DNA of 64,000 bases from Pedobacter yonginensis. GTDB taxonomy: Bacteria; Bacteroidota; Bacteroidia; Sphingobacteriales; Sphingobacteriaceae. The position numbers and the translations under genes were made by a program. Below the pieces are notes generated by a model, which was not told the DNA's origin, did no database searches, and saw only the letters and a program-made list of their open reading frames with translations. Below are positions 54,460 through 63,224 of the stretch, piece by piece. The DNA lies in NCBI RefSeq assembly GCF_003173595.1, contig NZ_QGNZ01000003.1, positions 310,001-374,000 of the forward strand. Reading direction: 5' to 3'. Every line of letters begins with the position of its first letter. Within the stretch, counting starts at the first letter, position 1.

Positions 54460-55695
54460 ATGAAGAAATTTTTGCTTTTAGCTTTGTTGTGTATCCCTAC
54501 GTTAATTTACGCACAAAACAACAACGCACCCTCCAGTTATGATCCGCACGACATTGCAATCACAGGCTATCTTCAAACCCAATTTCAAAAAGCAGAATCC
54601 GCAGGAATTGCTTCCTTTTCCGGAGGAGATTTCTCGTCTAATGCCGATAATCGGTTTATCATCAGGCGTGGACGCTTAAAGGTAGATCGGGTAGATAAAT
54701 ATACCAGTATTGTTTTCCAAATAGATGCAACGCAAAATGGCTTACAACTTATGGATGCCTTTATACAGCTAAGAGAGCCCAAGCTTAAAGAGTTTAGCCT
54801 AACGGCAGGCTTATTTAACAGACCGTTTGGTTACAGCATTGTGTACTCCTCTGGTTACCGGGATTTTCCAGAACGGCCGCGTGTATTCCAACTTCTTATG
54901 CCAAGAGAACGCGATATTGGTGCTTTAGTGGGCTACAGGCCCAACAACTTCCTCAAGTTTTTGACATTGGAGCTTGCAGTTGTAAATGGGAGTGGCTTAA
55001 CAGCAAGAGATTACGATTCAAAAAAAGACATCATTGGAAACATTGCCTTCAAATTTGATAGCCTTGCCAATAAAAAATTACATATTGGTTTTGGTGGATC
55101 TGTTTACCGAGGATATGTAAGAAGCGGTACTAAAACCTATTACAATAGCAACAGCGGAGGTTTTAGCGCAAACACAAGCGATGACTTTGTGGGCAAATAT
55201 TTAGATCGAAACTATTACGGGGCAAACATACAGCTAGAATACGATAACCCATTTGGTAAAACATCACTAAAAACCGAGTACATTGCAGGCAAGCAACCTG
55301 GTGTGGCCAGTTCAGCAGATTTAAAAGGCCCTTATGCAAGTCAGAGCTTTGCGCTTCAGCCCGCTACAAATTTATATGCCCGCAATTTCAACGGCTACTA
55401 TATTTGGTTTACCCAACAAATTGGCAAAACAAAGCTTTCTGCTTTGGTGGGTTATGATATTTACGATCCGAATACGAATGTGAAAGGCGAAGTAATTGGT
55501 AAGGCAAATACTTTTACCACTTCTGGAGATGTGAAATACAATACACTAGGCTACGGCCTCACCTATCAATTGAGTAACCGTTTGAAGTTTACTATTTATA
55601 ATGAACATGTAACCAACGAAAGCACAAGCCTAACAGATGTACCTAACGACATTAAGGATGATGTATTCACAACCCGTTTGCAATACCGTTGGTAA
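54460..55695 (+). CDS. OprO/OprP-like porin
   Basis: Outer-membrane porin of 411 residues. Signal peptide MKKFLLLALLCIPTLIYAQ. Strand pattern with HDIAITGYLQTQFQKAES, NRFIIRRGRLKVDRVDKYTSIVFQID, FSLTAGLFNRPFGYSIVYSSGYRDFPERPRVFQ and C-terminal DDVFTTRLQYRW ending in Trp. The RRGRLK and GLFNRPFG segments fit the phosphate-selective porin O/P family. It lies 34 bases upstream of the acyl-CoA carboxylase gene on the same strand, which may reflect simple proximity. Confidence 0.85.
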   Translation: MKKFLLLALLCIPTLIYAQNNNAPSSYDPHDIAITGYLQTQFQKAESAGIASFSGGDFSSNADNRFIIRRGRLKVDRVDKYTSIVFQIDATQNGLQLMDAFIQLREPKLKEFSLTAGLFNRPFGYSIVYSSGYRDFPERPRVFQLLMPRERDIGALVGYRPNNFLKFLTLELAVVNGSGLTARDYDSKKDIIGNIAFKFDSLANKKLHIGFGGSVYRGYVRSGTKTYYNSNSGGFSANTSDDFVGKYLDRNYYGANIQLEYDNPFGKTSLKTEYIAGKQPGVASSADLKGPYASQSFALQPATNLYARNFNGYYIWFTQQIGKTKLSALVGYDIYDPNTNVKGEVIGKANTFTTSGDVKYNTLGYGLTYQLSNRLKFTIYNEHVTNESTSLTDVPNDIKDDVFTTRLQYRW

Positions 55696-55729
55696 TTTTT
55701 AAATTTAAATTCTGAAAATACTCCTCCCT

Positions 55730-57271
55730 ATGGATAAGAAAATAGCTTTACTTCAAGATAAAATAAACCAAGCGCAACTTGGTGGTGGACAGGCAAGAAT
55801 AGATAGTCAGCATAAAAAAGGAAAACTAACCGCCCCCGAAAGGATTCACTTTTTAATGGATGAGGGAAGTTTCGAAGAGATTGGCATGATGGTTACCCAC
55901 CGAAGTACCGATTTTGGCATGGAACAAGAAAAGTATTTGGGCGATGGCGTAATTACCGGCTACGGAACTATAAATGGCCGCTTAACTTATGTTTTCTCTC
56001 AAGATTTTACTGTATTTGGAGGATCATTGTCAGAAACCCATGCAGAGAAAATCTGTAAGCTAATGGAAATGGCGATGAAAAACGGTGCACCATTAATTGG
56101 CTTAAACGATAGTGGTGGAGCTAGAATTCAGGAAGGCGTAGTTTCGTTAGGCGGTTATGCAGATATTTTTTACCGCAATGTGCAAGCATCGGGTGTTATA
56201 CCACAATTATCGGCAATTATGGGTCCATGTGCAGGTGGTGCAGTGTATTCTCCAGCCATAACAGATTTCATTTTGATGGTTGAAAATACCTCGTACATGT
56301 TTGTTACGGGGCCAAATGTGGTTAAAACGGTTACGCATGAAGAAGTAACTTCAGAAGAGTTGGGAGGTGCCACAACCCATGCAACCAAATCAGGCGTAAC
56401 ACATTTTGCATGTGCTAATGAGATAGAAGCCATAAATCATGTTAAAAAGTTGTTGAGTTATATGCCTCAAAACTGTGAGGAAATGGCCGATATTTTACCG
56501 TATGAGCAAGCTGATGAACAGCGCATCGAGCTGAATACATTCATGCCTCAAAATGCTTCACAACCTTATGATATTCGTGAAATTATAGCCTTAGTGGCCG
56601 ATGCAGATAGCTTTTTGGAAGTGCATAAAGACTTTGCAGAAAATATAGTTGTAGGTTTTGCACGCCTAGCAGGAAGAAGCATTGGCATTGTAGCCAACCA
56701 ACCTGCCTATTTGGCTGGCGTTCTAGATAGCAATTCATCAACCAAGGCTGCCCGATTTGTTCGTTTTTGCGATTGCTTTAACATTCCTTTGCTCGTTTTT
56801 GAAGATGTACCGGGCTTCTTACCCGGCACCGATCAAGAGTGGAATGGAATCATCACCAATGGAGCCAAATTGTTATACGCCTTTTGCGAAGCCACCGTTC
56901 CAAGAATTACGGTTATTACCAGAAAAGCATACGGTGGGGCATACGATGTGATGAACAGCAAACACATCGGTGCCGATTTAAATTATGCATGGCCAAGTGC
57001 AGAAATTGCCGTTATGGGGGCTAAGGGTGCAGCAGAAATTATATTTAAAAGAGAGATTAGCTCGGCTGAAAATCCTCAAGAAAAATGGTTGGAGAAAGAA
57101 AAACTGTATTCGGATATTTTTGCAAACCCGTACCGTGCGGCCGAACGTGGTTTTGTTGATGAAGTGATAGAGCCATCGCAAACCCGTATAAAATTAATAA
57201 AGGCATTTAAGATGTTAGAAAACAAAGTGGTAAACAATCCACGGAAGAAACATGGAAATATACCTTTATAG
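55730..57271 (+). CDS. Acyl-CoA carboxylase beta subunit (carboxyltransferase, propionyl-CoA type)
   Basis: Transfers carboxyl from biotin to acyl-CoA. 513 residues with the two crotonase-fold halves: N-terminal [41 protein letters not shown] and VMGP-type oxyanion region [21 protein letters not shown]-terminal [31 protein letters not shown] and [19 protein letters not shown]. The oxyanion glycines are present. No alpha (biotin carboxylase) subunit lies nearby, so its partner is elsewhere. Confidence 0.93.
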   Translation: MDKKIALLQDKINQAQLGGGQARIDSQHKKGKLTAPERIHFLMDEGSFEEIGMMVTHRSTDFGMEQEKYLGDGVITGYGTINGRLTYVFSQDFTVFGGSLSETHAEKICKLMEMAMKNGAPLIGLNDSGGARIQEGVVSLGGYADIFYRNVQASGVIPQLSAIMGPCAGGAVYSPAITDFILMVENTSYMFVTGPNVVKTVTHEEVTSEELGGATTHATKSGVTHFACANEIEAINHVKKLLSYMPQNCEEMADILPYEQADEQRIELNTFMPQNASQPYDIREIIALVADADSFLEVHKDFAENIVVGFARLAGRSIGIVANQPAYLAGVLDSNSSTKAARFVRFCDCFNIPLLVFEDVPGFLPGTDQEWNGIITNGAKLLYAFCEATVPRITVITRKAYGGAYDVMNSKHIGADLNYAWPSAEIAVMGAKGAAEIIFKREISSAENPQEKWLEKEKLYSDIFANPYRAAERGFVDEVIEPSQTRIKLIKAFKMLENKVVNNPRKKHGNIPL

Positions 57272-57323
57272 GACAAAAAGAGGCTGTAACATCCTGCTCT
57301 AGTTAAAATCATTTACCCGATTT

Positions 57324-58505
57324 ATGCAATCAACCCAACAATTATCCCGCAGCAACATTCTTTTGATGGCCTTTTGCACAGGCTTAATTGTGGCAAACAT
57401 TTACTATTGCCAACCATTGGTTATTTTGGTTGCTAAAGATTTTAATTTAACCGAAAGTTATGCAGGGCGAATTACGTATTTAACGCAAATTGGATATGCG
57501 CTCGGGTTACTTCTTTTAGTTCCACTCGGCGATATGTTTGAGCGAAAAAAGCAAATCTTGATGATAACCGGATTAGCCATTGCTGCACTTCTGGTAGCCG
57601 CCACTTCACAAACTTTTTTTCTCTTAGAAGTGGCTTCAGTGCTAATTGGAGCATGTTCTATTGTTCCGCAACTCATTTTGCCATTGGCAGCCAACCTTAG
57701 CTCCGATGAAAACAGGGGAGCCAACATCGGTATGATTATGAGCGGCCTTTTGGTGGGCATTTTAGCCTCTCGTGCGGTAAGTGGCAGTATAGGATTTTGG
57801 CTGGGGTGGCGTTCGGTTTATTATATGGCAGCTGGAATATGCTTATTGTTAATTGCTTTAATGGCTAAACGTTTCCCACAGAGCTACCCTGCATTTAAAG
57901 GCACTTATAAAGAACTAATGCGTTCTATGTTTGGTTACATTAAAACACAACCTGCGCTAAGAGAAACTTCCTTAATTAATTTTTTGGCCTTTGCCATCAT
58001 TAGCGCATTTTGGACAACCATGGTTTTGTTTCTAGCCAATCCGCCGTTCAATTTTCAAACCTTGCAAATTGGCCTGTTCGGCATTGCTGGCGCAGCTGGG
58101 GCATTAGCCGCACCGCTTGTTGGCAAACTCAGCGATGGAAATAATCCAAGAAAAAATTTAATGATTGGGTTTTTGCTACAGCTCATTAGCATTGCTTTAT
58201 TCTACTTCACCAAAAGTCATTTATACCTTTTTGTAGTTGGAATTGTATTAATCGATATTGGACAACAAGCCATTCATGTAACCAACCAAACTCGTATTTA
58301 CACTTTAATTCCAGAAGCCAGAAACCGGCTTAATACCATATTTATGTCAGTAAGTTTTATTGGGGCAAGTTGCGGTTCAGCTTTGGGTTTATTCCTTTGG
58401 GATCAAGGCGGTTGGGCATTATTTTGTTACGGAATGACGGCCATCATTATAATCAATATCCTAATTTATCAATTCTACGGTAAGAAAAAGCACAATGCAA
58501 TTTGA
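57324..58505 (+). CDS. MFS transporter (12 helices, drug/metabolite exporter type)
   Basis: 393-residue major facilitator protein. Motif A is well placed (PLGDMFERKKQILM after helix 2), and the first half has ILLMAFCTGLIVANIYYCQPLVILVAKDF. It ends in a short basic tail (YGKKKHNAI). Twelve hydrophobic segments are visible. The stop codon overlaps the GNAT start (TGATG), so the two are co-translated. Substrate unknown; the pairing hints at export plus modification of one compound. Confidence 0.9.
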   Translation: MQSTQQLSRSNILLMAFCTGLIVANIYYCQPLVILVAKDFNLTESYAGRITYLTQIGYALGLLLLVPLGDMFERKKQILMITGLAIAALLVAATSQTFFLLEVASVLIGACSIVPQLILPLAANLSSDENRGANIGMIMSGLLVGILASRAVSGSIGFWLGWRSVYYMAAGICLLLIALMAKRFPQSYPAFKGTYKELMRSMFGYIKTQPALRETSLINFLAFAIISAFWTTMVLFLANPPFNFQTLQIGLFGIAGAAGALAAPLVGKLSDGNNPRKNLMIGFLLQLISIALFYFTKSHLYLFVVGIVLIDIGQQAIHVTNQTRIYTLIPEARNRLNTIFMSVSFIGASCGSALGLFLWDQGGWALFCYGMTAIIIINILIYQFYGKKKHNAI

Positions 58506-58921
58506 TGGTTCAATTAGAACAAATATTTCCCTCACTAACTTGGCGCATTCGGCACGAAGCCATGTACGCAGACCAGCCCTTTGATGTTGTAAAGTTGGCT
58601 AATGATTTCGATGGCGTTCATTTTGGCTTGTATGCCGATCATAAACTAACAGGGGTGGTTTCTGTATTTGCAGAGGGCGATGTTTATCAATTCAGAAAAC
58701 TTGCAGTTTTGCCACAAGCGCAAAAAATGGGCTATGGTTCTCAATTGGTTGAATATATGATAGACTTTTGTAAAATTCAAAAGGCCAGTAAGGTATGGTG
58801 CAATGCACGCGTAAATGCTAAAGAATTTTATTTTAAATTTGGCTTCCAAGAAACAAATAAAACCTTTTCAAAAAATGGGTATGACTTTGTAATCATGGAA
58901 TTAATATTAAACAATAACTAA
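58505..58921 (+). CDS. GNAT family N-acetyltransferase
   Basis: 138 residues from ATG 58505, which overlaps the MFS stop by one base. Conserved acetyl-CoA-binding core: VYQFRKLAVLPQAQKMGYGSQLVEYMI with the Q/R-x-x-G-x-G/A-type loop (QKMGYGS), then WCNARVNAKEFYFKFGFQETN. Probably acetylates a small amine or antibiotic-like molecule handled by the MFS pump. Substrate unknown. Confidence 0.88.
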   Translation: MVQLEQIFPSLTWRIRHEAMYADQPFDVVKLANDFDGVHFGLYADHKLTGVVSVFAEGDVYQFRKLAVLPQAQKMGYGSQLVEYMIDFCKIQKASKVWCNARVNAKEFYFKFGFQETNKTFSKNGYDFVIMELILNNN

Positions 58922-58991
58922 ATACCCATATGCTTCAATTACAAGAGATTAAAATCTTGTTTATGCATCATTAAGGCAAAATAGATATCAC

Positions 58992-60107
58992 ATGGCTAAG
59001 AAAAAAGACGACGAAAAGAAAAAACACGTTCCTGTAGTAACCAAAAAATCGCTACAGTTTCTAGAAGAATACATCAATAACCCTGCGCCTACTGGCTACG
59101 AGTGGGAAGGGCAAAAAATTTGGCTTAACTATTTAAAGCCCTACATCGATGAACATTTTATTGATAACTATGGCACGGCGGTTGGCGTAATTAACCCTAA
59201 GGCACCTTTCAAAGTGGTTATCGAGGCTCATGCCGATGAAATTTCTTGGTATGTAAACTACATCACCAGTGATGGCTTAATTTATGTAATCCGCAACGGT
59301 GGATCAGACCATCAAATTGCACCATCTAAACGAGTTAACATCCACACCGAAAATGGATTGGTAAAAGCTGTATTTGGCTGGCCGGCTATCCACACCCGCC
59401 ATGGCGAAAAAGAACAGGCCCCAGAACTTAAAAATATATTTTTAGATTGCGGCTGCACATCTAAAGAAGAAGTAGAAAAACTAGGCATCCATGTAGGCTG
59501 TGTAATAACTTATGAAGATGAGTTTATGGTATTGAACGATCGCTATTACGTTGGTCGTGCGTTAGATAACCGTGTGGGTGGTTTTATGATTGCAGAAGTT
59601 GCCCGTTTACTAAAAGAAAACAAGAAAAAACTTCCTTTTGGTTTATACATCGTAAACTCCGTGCAAGAAGAAATAGGTTTACGTGGTGCAGAAATGATTG
59701 CAGCACGCATTAAACCAAACGTTGCGATTATTACCGATGTAACCCACGATACCACCACCCCGATGATTAATAAAAACATTCAAGGGGATTTATCGGCAGG
59801 CAAAGGACCAGTAGTTTCTTACGCACCAGCAGTGCAAACCAATTTGAACAAATTACTGATTAAAACGGCAGAGAAGAATGAAATTCCATTCCAACGCCAA
59901 GCCTCATCACGTTCAACGGGAACAGACACCGATGCTTTCGCTTATTCAAATGGAGGTGTTCCATCAGCTCTAATTTCATTACCATTGCGCTATATGCACA
60001 CCACAGTAGAAATGGTGCATAAAGAAGACGTAGATAATGTGATCAGCCTAATTTACGAAAGCTTGCTAAACATTAAAGACGGTCAAGATTTCAGAGAATT
60101 TAAATAA
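58992..60107 (+). CDS. M42-family metallopeptidase (deblocking aminopeptidase/endoglucanase-like)
   Basis: 371 residues, cytoplasmic (no signal peptide, charged N-terminus MAKKKDDEKKKH). Typical M42 metal-site pattern: VIEAHADEISWYV (His), RALDNRVGGFM (Asp), VQEEIGLRGAE (Glu-Glu), ITDVTHDTT (Asp) and LPLRYMHTTVEMVHKED (His). It likely removes N-terminal residues from peptides. Single gene upstream of the 128-bp repeats. Confidence 0.93.
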   Translation: MAKKKDDEKKKHVPVVTKKSLQFLEEYINNPAPTGYEWEGQKIWLNYLKPYIDEHFIDNYGTAVGVINPKAPFKVVIEAHADEISWYVNYITSDGLIYVIRNGGSDHQIAPSKRVNIHTENGLVKAVFGWPAIHTRHGEKEQAPELKNIFLDCGCTSKEEVEKLGIHVGCVITYEDEFMVLNDRYYVGRALDNRVGGFMIAEVARLLKENKKKLPFGLYIVNSVQEEIGLRGAEMIAARIKPNVAIITDVTHDTTTPMINKNIQGDLSAGKGPVVSYAPAVQTNLNKLLIKTAEKNEIPFQRQASSRSTGTDTDAFAYSNGGVPSALISLPLRYMHTTVEMVHKEDVDNVISLIYESLLNIKDGQDFREFK

Positions 60108-60130
60108 CGAAATTCAAACTATATTATCTG

Positions 60131-60830
60131 CCACAGAAACTCAAAACACAACCCAAACTTCCGGGTATTCCGTGCTTCTGTGGCAATTTTTATTTCCTAA
60201 ACACATAACACAGTCCAGATCTGAGTTCTGTTACTCATTTATGTTTCGCCACGGAAACACAGAACACACGGAATACAATCCAAACCTCCGTGTATTCCGT
60301 GCTTCCGTGGCAATTTTTATTTCCTAAACACATAATAAAGTCCAGATCTAAGTTCTGGTAACTCATTTATCTTTCGCAAGGGAAACACAGAACACACGGA
60401 ATACAATCCAAACCTCCGTGTATTCCGTGCTTCCGTGGCAATTTTTATTTCCTAAACACATAATAAAGTCCAGATCTAAGTTCTGTTAACTCATTTATGT
60501 TTCGCAACGGAAATACAGAACACACGGAATACAATCCAAACCTCCGTGTATTCCGTGCTTCTGTGGCAATTTTTATTTCCTAAACACATAATAAAGTCCA
60601 GATCTAAGTTCTGATAACTCGTTTATGCTTCGCCACGGAAACACAGAACACACGGAATACAATCCAAACCTCCGTGTATTCCGTGCTTCCGTGGCAATTT
60701 TTATTTCCTAAACACATAATAAAGTCCAGATCTAAGTTCTGATAACTCATTTATGTTTCGCCACGGAAACACAGAACACACGGAATACAAGGGATACAAT
60801 CCAAACTTCCGTGTATTAGGCACCTAACTG
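60131..60830. repeat. 128-bp tandem array, each unit with a large hairpin
   Basis: The word ggaaa at the same point of each unit lies at 60253, 60381, 60509, 60637 and 60765, exactly 128 bases apart; a diverged unit (60131) sits 118 bases before the first. Each unit contains CCACGGAA, CACGGAATACA and, after about 13 bases, TGTATTCCGTG and TTCCGTGG, which pair in a long stem. Between the hairpins are conserved ttatttcctaaacacat and gtccagatct words. The last unit is interrupted by an extra gggatacaatcc. No gene lies between 60108 and 60994. Confidence 0.92.
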
Positions 60831-60994
60831 TCGCTGATGATATTGCACGTTTTACTTCATTTCCAATAATCAAATACATCATAATTTAACACTCCTTCTG
60901 GTTGTATCCAATTTTTTTTCAATTCGAATGTAACAAATTTATTATATTAGATTATTAATCCGTTTCCCGATTACAATCATACTTATTATACATT

Positions 60995-61402
60995 ATGGAT
61001 TCGCCCCTCAACACCAAGAAAGCAGATGTTTCTATGATCTGCGATGCCCATTGGGATGTTATATTTGATCATGTAAGACTTGGCTTCTGGGAGTTTGAGT
61101 ATGAGTCTGGGATTTTGCACACCAGTTACACCTGTAAGAGAAACTACGGATTACTGCCAGATGCAAGTTTCACCTTCGATAATTTATTGAGCATGATTTT
61201 ACCAGAAGATTTGGACCACATGCAAGACGAAATACAACTAACCATTTCTGGCGAGAGAAGCAGTTACAACGTTCAGTATAGAATTAAGCGACCAGATGGA
61301 AGCATCAGAAAAATGAAGGTAGATGGAATTATGGTGCAAGAAATTGGCGAAATCAATAAAATAGTTGGAACCAGTCAAGACATTACCGATTTTAAAGGTT
61401 AA
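60995..61402 (+). CDS. Solo PAS-domain protein
   Basis: 135 residues that form one PAS-fold-3 domain: WDVIFDHVRLGFWEFEYESG (N-cap and first strands), SFTFDNLLSMILPEDLDHMQ, SYNVQYRIKRPDGSIRKMKVDGIMV and the closing KIVGTSQDITD. No kinase, GGDEF or helix-turn-helix follows before the stop codon. It could be a small sensor acting through protein partners, or the lone remnant of a larger sensor. The ATG at 60995 is preceded by the repeat array. Confidence 0.8.
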   Translation: MDSPLNTKKADVSMICDAHWDVIFDHVRLGFWEFEYESGILHTSYTCKRNYGLLPDASFTFDNLLSMILPEDLDHMQDEIQLTISGERSSYNVQYRIKRPDGSIRKMKVDGIMVQEIGEINKIVGTSQDITDFKG

Positions 61403-61430
61403 TGTAAAAAGCTGCCCATCAAACCATCCC

Positions 61431-62537
61431 CTACTTAATCATAACCTTCTTCCCTGTTTTAGCAGAAGTTTTTGCCGCTTCCAAGATTTTAACCACAATT
61501 AAATTGTTTTCTAGTGATGACAAATCATTAACCGGTTGAATTTCATTCCGTAATACTGCTGCTAAGTAGCCTAGATGATTGGCATAGGCTGGCGTTAGAG
61601 GTTTAGCCTTGTAAATTGAATATTCAGGTTTACCATTAACCTTGCTTCGAAGGTTTTGATCATTTACAGCCTGAATGTAGCCCGTTTTACCGAAAACTTC
61701 CATATCCTTAATGCTAAAAGGCCAGTTCCAAGAAGCTTCGATAATGCCCGTAGCATTCGGATATTCCAACAAAATTGTAGCATCATCATCCACTAGCGGA
61801 TAAACATCTTTTTTAATTTGATGCGTTACCGCAGAAACAGAAATGGGAGCCTTTCCATCCATTAACCAAGTCATTAAGTTGGCGCCATAACACCCAAAAT
61901 CAACCAATGCACCAGCACCATTTTTTTTCGGATCCGTTAACCAGCTTAAAAACTCTTTACTCACGCCAATTTCCTTTGGCCCTTGATGTCCATCATGCAC
62001 AATCATTTTCCGAACATCACCAATGGTTTTTTTCTCTTTGATGTCTAAATACGCTTCCTGATTACTAGGGTACCACGTGGTTTCGTAATTGGTAAGCAAA
62101 TGAATTTTATACTTGCGAGCCAAATCTGCCATTTTTTGTGCCTGTTTAACATTGATGGCCAAGGGCTTTTCTACCATTACAGAAATACCCAAAGGCGCAG
62201 CCGCTTCAACAACAGCCAAATGATCGCTAATTGCATTATAAGCCAAAACCACCTGTGGCTTCTTCTTTTTGAGTAATGATGTTAAATCAGGATAGAACAA
62301 ACTATCTGCAAGTTTATACTGTTTTTTAAAACGATCTACCAATTGTTGATTCGGCTCGGCAATACCAATCACATTTACCTCACCCTTTTGATAGCTGTTC
62401 ATAATCAGATAAATATGATCGTGGTTGAGGCCGGCAACCGCTACATTGAGTTTTTGGGCATTAGCATAAAATGATAAGCAAATAAAAGCAATTAGGGCTA
62501 AACCTCTAAAGTAAGAAGATGATGTAAAAATTTTCAT
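61431..62537 (-). CDS. Secreted Gfo/Idh/MocA-family oxidoreductase
   Basis: ATG 62537 is preferred (it opens a signal peptide MKIFTSSSYFRGLALIAFICLSFYANAQ); an earlier in-frame ATG adds 11 residues. It is NAD(P)-dependent by the Rossmann part (LNVAVAGLNHDHIYLIM, EVNVIGIAEPN) and has the EKP motif MVEKPLAINVKQAQKMADLARK. The C-terminal GFO/IDH domain has DGHQGPKEIGVS and GALVDFGCYGANLMTWLMDG. The periplasmic location is unusual but known for several Bacteroidota members that act on sugars. Substrate unknown. Confidence 0.88.
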   Translation of the reverse strand: MKIFTSSSYFRGLALIAFICLSFYANAQKLNVAVAGLNHDHIYLIMNSYQKGEVNVIGIAEPNQQLVDRFKKQYKLADSLFYPDLTSLLKKKKPQVVLAYNAISDHLAVVEAAAPLGISVMVEKPLAINVKQAQKMADLARKYKIHLLTNYETTWYPSNQEAYLDIKEKKTIGDVRKMIVHDGHQGPKEIGVSKEFLSWLTDPKKNGAGALVDFGCYGANLMTWLMDGKAPISVSAVTHQIKKDVYPLVDDDATILLEYPNATGIIEASWNWPFSIKDMEVFGKTGYIQAVNDQNLRSKVNGKPEYSIYKAKPLTPAYANHLGYLAAVLRNEIQPVNDLSSLENNLIVVKILEAAKTSAKTGKKVMIK

Positions 62538-62676
62538 AATGCAGTATTGAAAGATGCACAAGTTATACATTAATGATTTTGTTCCTTCAATAGCATGAAA
62601 ATATTACAAAATGCATCAGGCAAATTGAAGGCAGATTTTTTTTCTTAATTTTTATAACTTTAAAATAAAAAAGATA

Positions 62677-63093
62677 ATGGCACAGAATAAAACAACCGAA
62701 AACGAACTTAGTGTATCCGATTTTTTAAATCAAGTAGAAGATGAAGCTAAACGAAAGGACAGTTTTGAGCTGGTTGAAATCTTTTCGAAAACAACAGGCT
62801 TTGAAGCGAAAATGTGGGGAGCCGCAATAGTTGGTTTCGGGAGTTATCATTATGTGTATGATAGTGGCAGAAGCGGCGATGCGCCCTTAGCAGGCTTCTC
62901 ACCAAGAAAAGATAGCTTTTCGCTGTATCTATCCTCACAGCTAAAAGATCGTGAAGTACTGTTGCAGAAATTCGGCAAACACAAATCAGCAAAAGCCTGT
63001 ATATACATTAAAAAATTATCCGACATTGATGTGGACATCCTCAAAAAAATGATTGTTAACTCTGTAGAAAACATCAAAAGTCTTTACCCATAG
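62677..63093 (+). CDS. DUF1801 (YdhG-like) protein
   Basis: 138 residues that fit the DUF1801 fold: SFELVEIFSKTTGFEAKMWG, AAIVGFGSYHYVYDSGRSGD, PLAGFSPRKDSFSLYLSS and KHKSAKACIYIKKLSDIDVDILKKMI. Small cytoplasmic protein of unknown function. Single gene between the oxidoreductase and the truncated peptidase. Confidence 0.88.
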   Translation: MAQNKTTENELSVSDFLNQVEDEAKRKDSFELVEIFSKTTGFEAKMWGAAIVGFGSYHYVYDSGRSGDAPLAGFSPRKDSFSLYLSSQLKDREVLLQKFGKHKSAKACIYIKKLSDIDVDILKKMIVNSVENIKSLYP

Positions 63094-63224
63094 TACAATT
63101 TTTACACCCATCTGCGAGGTTTCGAAGAAAGCGTTTAATCTTGTAAATATGCAGTTACGCAACAATTACACTAAGCTAATTTTTGCATATTTACAATATC
63201 CTTATTCAACCAAACCAACCGGAA

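Noticed and set aside
60131..60830. CRISPR array
   Set aside because: The whole 128-base unit is repeated, with no unique spacers, and no cas genes are present.
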